DNA from: Streptomyces sp. NBC_01439
GTDB lineage: Bacteria; Actinomycetota; Actinomycetes; Streptomycetales; Streptomycetaceae
Reading direction: 5' to 3'
Assembly (NCBI RefSeq): GCF_036227605.1
Contig: NZ_CP109487.1
Coordinates: forward strand, 3,546,001-3,610,000
DNA: 64,000 bases
Part shown: positions 62,226-64,000 of the stretch, in pieces
How the letters are laid out: the number at the start of each line of letters is the position of its first letter
How positions within the stretch are numbered: the first letter of the stretch is position 1
The notes under the pieces: generated by a model
Database searches by the model: none
What the model saw: only the letters and a program-made list of their open reading frames with translations
Told to the model about the DNA's origin: nothing
Position numbers and translations under genes: made by a program

Positions 62226-62531
62226 TCAGCCGGGAGCGGGATTGTCGGCGGTGACGTCATGGTCGGGCACCGCCTGACCGGACCTAATCAGTTCGATCCG
62301 GCCCATCACCTTCGACCGCAGGTCGGTCGGCACGTCGTCCGACCCGCAGCAGCGCTTGACCAGCTTCTTCACGGCCTGTTCGAGGCCGTACTTCTCCAGG
62401 CAGGGATTGCACTCGCCGAAATGCGTCTCGAACTTCGTGCAGTCACTGTCCGGCATCTCCTGATCGAGGAACTCGTACAGGTGATCCAGGACCTCAGAGC
62501 ACTCTGTCTCGTGCGGCTCTCCGCAACTCAT
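62226..62531 (-). CDS. rsrA: RsrA, redox-sensitive zinc anti-sigma factor (101 aa)
   Basis: The zinc-binding anti-sigma motif is at H37-x3-C41-x2-C44 (HFGECNPC) with C11. Extra Cys at 3, 31, 61 and 62 are as in RsrA. Thiol oxidation releases zinc and SigR. It overlaps sigR by four bases (ATGA). Length and position match the S. coelicolor gene. Confidence 0.96.
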   Translation of the reverse strand: MSCGEPHETECSEVLDHLYEFLDQEMPDSDCTKFETHFGECNPCLEKYGLEQAVKKLVKRCCGSDDVPTDLRSKVMGRIELIRSGQAVPDHDVTADNPAPG

Positions 62532-63337
62532 GAGTCCGAGCCTTTCCGGTCGTTCGACTCTCCCGCGCCCGCGGGAACCAGCCCGCGCTCACGGGCATAG
62601 TCCTCCAGCATTCCGCGGAGTTGACGGCGGCCACGGTGCAGTCGCGACATGACCGTACCGATGGGTGTACCCATGATGTCCGCGATCTCCTTGTACGCAA
62701 AGCCCTCTACGTCGGCAAGGTAGACCGCGATGCGGAACTCCTCCGGAATGGCCTGCAGGGCTTCCTTCACGTCAGAATCCGGCAGGTGGTCGAGCGCCTG
62801 CGACTCGGCGGAGCGCAGTCCGGTCGACATGTGCGACTCGGCGCGCGCCAGCTGCCAGTCCTCGATCTCCTCCGCTGCGCTGCGCTGGGGCTCGCGCTGC
62901 TTCTTGCGGTAGGAGTTGATGAAGGTGTTCGTCAGGATGCGGTAGAGCCACGCCTTCAGGTTGGTGCCCTCGCGGAACTGGTGGAAGGACGCGTACGCCT
63001 TCGCGTACGTCTCCTGGACCAGGTCCTCGGCGTCGGCCGGATTGCGCGTCATGCGCAGCGCGGCCGAGTACATCTGGTCGAGGTAGCCGAGGGCGTCCCG
63101 TTCGAAGCGCGCATTGCGCTCCAGGGTCGTCTCCTCCGCGTGGCCTTCGTCGGTCCCAGCGACAGGACCCACCTCCTCCGACAGCGTGGCGGCTCCGAAA
63201 GCGGATCCGCTCGAATCGGAGAATAGTCGACCTTCCCGGCCCTCCGCCGCCCGAAGCGAGCCGCGCTTGGGTGCCGGCAGCACCGTCCAGTCCAGGTCAG
63301 CGGCCTGCCGACGGTTCTGGCTGATGACCTGGGTCAT
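62528..63337 (-). CDS. sigR: SigR, thiol-stress ECF sigma factor (long isoform 269 aa; short 214 aa)
   Basis: Region 2 ([35 protein letters not shown]) and region 4 ([34 protein letters not shown]). Two starts: ATG at 63337 ([18 protein letters not shown]), giving the long form, and GTG at 63172 ([10 protein letters not shown]), giving the classical form. In S. coelicolor an unstable long isoform is produced under thiol stress from the SigR-driven promoter. A matching promoter lies upstream at 63386-63412. rsrA is coupled downstream. Confidence 0.95.
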   Translation of the reverse strand: MTQVISQNRRQAADLDWTVLPAPKRGSLRAAEGREGRLFSDSSGSAFGAATLSEEVGPVAGTDEGHAEETTLERNARFERDALGYLDQMYSAALRMTRNPADAEDLVQETYAKAYASFHQFREGTNLKAWLYRILTNTFINSYRKKQREPQRSAAEEIEDWQLARAESHMSTGLRSAESQALDHLPDSDVKEALQAIPEEFRIAVYLADVEGFAYKEIADIMGTPIGTVMSRLHRGRRQLRGMLEDYARERGLVPAGAGESNDRKGSDS

Positions 63338-63385
63338 GCGCTCCCTCTCCTCCGACGAGTTCCCCTACGTTCCGACATCCGAGAC

Positions 63386-63412
63386 AACAGAAGGGGCGGG
63401 CGGCGCATTCCC
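63386..63412 (-). promoter_or_regulatory. SigR-dependent promoter
   Basis: On the minus strand GGGAAT (63412-63407), an exact 18-base spacer and GTT (63388-63386) match the SigR promoter form. It lies about 50 bases before the long-isoform start and gives positive feedback on sigR-rsrA. Confidence 0.85.
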
Positions 63413-63423
63413 GGGCGCCGGAA

Positions 63424-63455
63424 GGCTTTTCGGCTTTTCGGCTTTCCGGCTTTCC
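63424..63455. repeat. 8-bp tandem repeat GGCTTTTC/GGCTTTCC x4
   Basis: Four units (63424, 63432, 63440, 63448), the first two GGCTTTTC, the last two GGCTTTCC, lie 11 bases upstream of the SigR promoter -35. Possible variable spacer or protein-binding array. Confidence 0.7.
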
Positions 63456-63479
63456 CCGGGACGCGGCCGGCGGGCGGCC

Positions 63480-64000
63480 TCAGACGGAGAGCCGCGCGAG
63501 CCACTCCCCCACCGCTTCGGTGATCGTCAGGAGCGCTTCCTCCTGGGTGGTGTCCGCCTTCTTCGGCACCGCGAAGCCGTGATCGGCGTACGCCACCTCC
63601 ACGAGCTCGTACGGGTCCTGCGCGCTCGGTGGCGGGAACTCCTCGGGCCGCCCGAAGGGGTCCCGGCCGCCCTGGACCACGAGGGCGGGCCGGCCGGCCC
63701 CGGTGAGCTCGTCGGCGCGGGACTTCTCCGGCCGGCCCGGCGGGTGCAGCGGGAAGGCCAGTGCCAGTACCCCGGCTGCTCCCAGCTCGGCGGCGGTCCG
63801 GCAGGCCACCCGGGCCCCGGCGCTGCGCCCGCCCGCGACGACCGGCAGCCTGGGCTCCGTGAGCGCCGGCCACAGCCCGCGCCAGCCCTCGTCCAGCACC
63901 TTGGGCGCGGCGGCGACCTTCTTCCCGGCGACCCGCCAGGGTTGTTCGACCAGGGCCACCGTGATTCCGCGGGCGGGCAGGGCGGCGGCCAGTGCCCGGA
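63480..64000 (-). CDS. Alpha/beta hydrolase family protein, partial
   Basis: Continues beyond the window's right edge (5' end missing). The nucleophile elbow G-R-S-A-G is in VVAGGRSAGARVA, strands before it are in frame, and the C-terminal part has QGGRDPFGRPEEF and YADHGFAVPKK (the acid and His of the triad). This matches dienelactone-hydrolase or KANL3/Tex30-type proteins. The GTG at 63959 is internal, because the frame is open to 64000. It ends upstream of the SigR promoter and is transcribed in the same direction as sigR. Confidence 0.82.
   Translation of the reverse strand, partial: RALAAALPARGITVALVEQPWRVAGKKVAAAPKVLDEGWRGLWPALTEPRLPVVAGGRSAGARVACRTAAELGAAGVLALAFPLHPPGRPEKSRADELTGAGRPALVVQGGRDPFGRPEEFPPPSAQDPYELVEVAYADHGFAVPKKADTTQEEALLTITEAVGEWLARLSV

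Overview
The window is Streptomyces chromosomal DNA. The evidence is very high GC coding sequence with GTG/TTG starts and leaderless promoters, plus several genus markers: the das/dasR/nagB N-acetylglucosamine locus, snapalysin with its LysR activator, WblE, SigH with its anti-sigma factor, NsrR/HmpA, and SigR/RsrA. From about 10 kb rightwards, the order malic enzyme ... sigH-wblE ... nagB-das-dasR-cstA ... nrdAB ... def ... rsrA-sigR matches, from memory, the S. coelicolor SCO5261-to-SCO5216 neighbourhood, so this is core chromosome.

Region 1 (25-9481) is a complete integrated mobile element of about 9.45 kb, visibly AT-richer than its surroundings. It sits inside a SAM-dependent methyltransferase gene. 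A large serine recombinase lies at the right end. A TCCTGAC core is present at both junctions, and joining the flanks restores the methyltransferase reading frame. All its genes lie on the minus strand: recombinase, a long non-coding block with two inverted repeats, a small zinc-type protein, a scaffold-like protein, a major capsid protein, an HNH endonuclease and a P27-type terminase small subunit. After these comes a cargo module: DUF6879, XRE/DUF5753 regulator, a 44-residue microprotein, DUF7848, an adenosylhomocysteinase-like NAD-binding protein and a Nudix-like hydrolase. I see no portal, large terminase, protease, tail or replication gene. It looks like a minimal capsid-carrying phage satellite with accessory cargo, and it is the most unusual item in the window.

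Region 2 (9.9-24.7 kb) holds a polar amino-acid ABC transporter, malic enzyme, a quinone-oxidoreductase-like protein and an HTH/Clp-N operon under a palindromic promoter. It also holds a PadR/DUF4097 operon, an ECF sigma/CU044_5270 pair, snpR-snpA, a DHFR-like reductase and a GNAT protein.

Region 3 (24.8-33.4 kb) holds a family 2B encapsulin shell gene with a polyprenyl diphosphate synthase. It continues with nsrR-hmpA and their two operators, an amidase, an ACC-deaminase-like PLP enzyme, a Na+/H+ antiporter and a UBP zinc-finger protein.

Region 4 (33.5-41.6 kb) holds the anti-sigma/SigH pair, a membrane protein, a diacylglycerol kinase, wblE, a histidine kinase, a TetR/degenerate SDR pair and a leishmanolysin-like protease.

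Region 5 (41.7-51.2 kb) is aminosugar use: nagB, dasD-dasC-dasB-dasA and dasR, with three dre operators, then cstA and its YbdD partner.

Region 6 (51.2-64 kb) holds a Uma2 protein, a GNAT protein, and the nrdAB operon with two NrdR boxes and a B12 riboswitch, followed by an AraC-type gene. It then runs through peptide deformylase, a TPR protein, two overlapping HD-type membrane proteins and rsrA/sigR with an exact SigR-type promoter, ending in a partial alpha/beta hydrolase.
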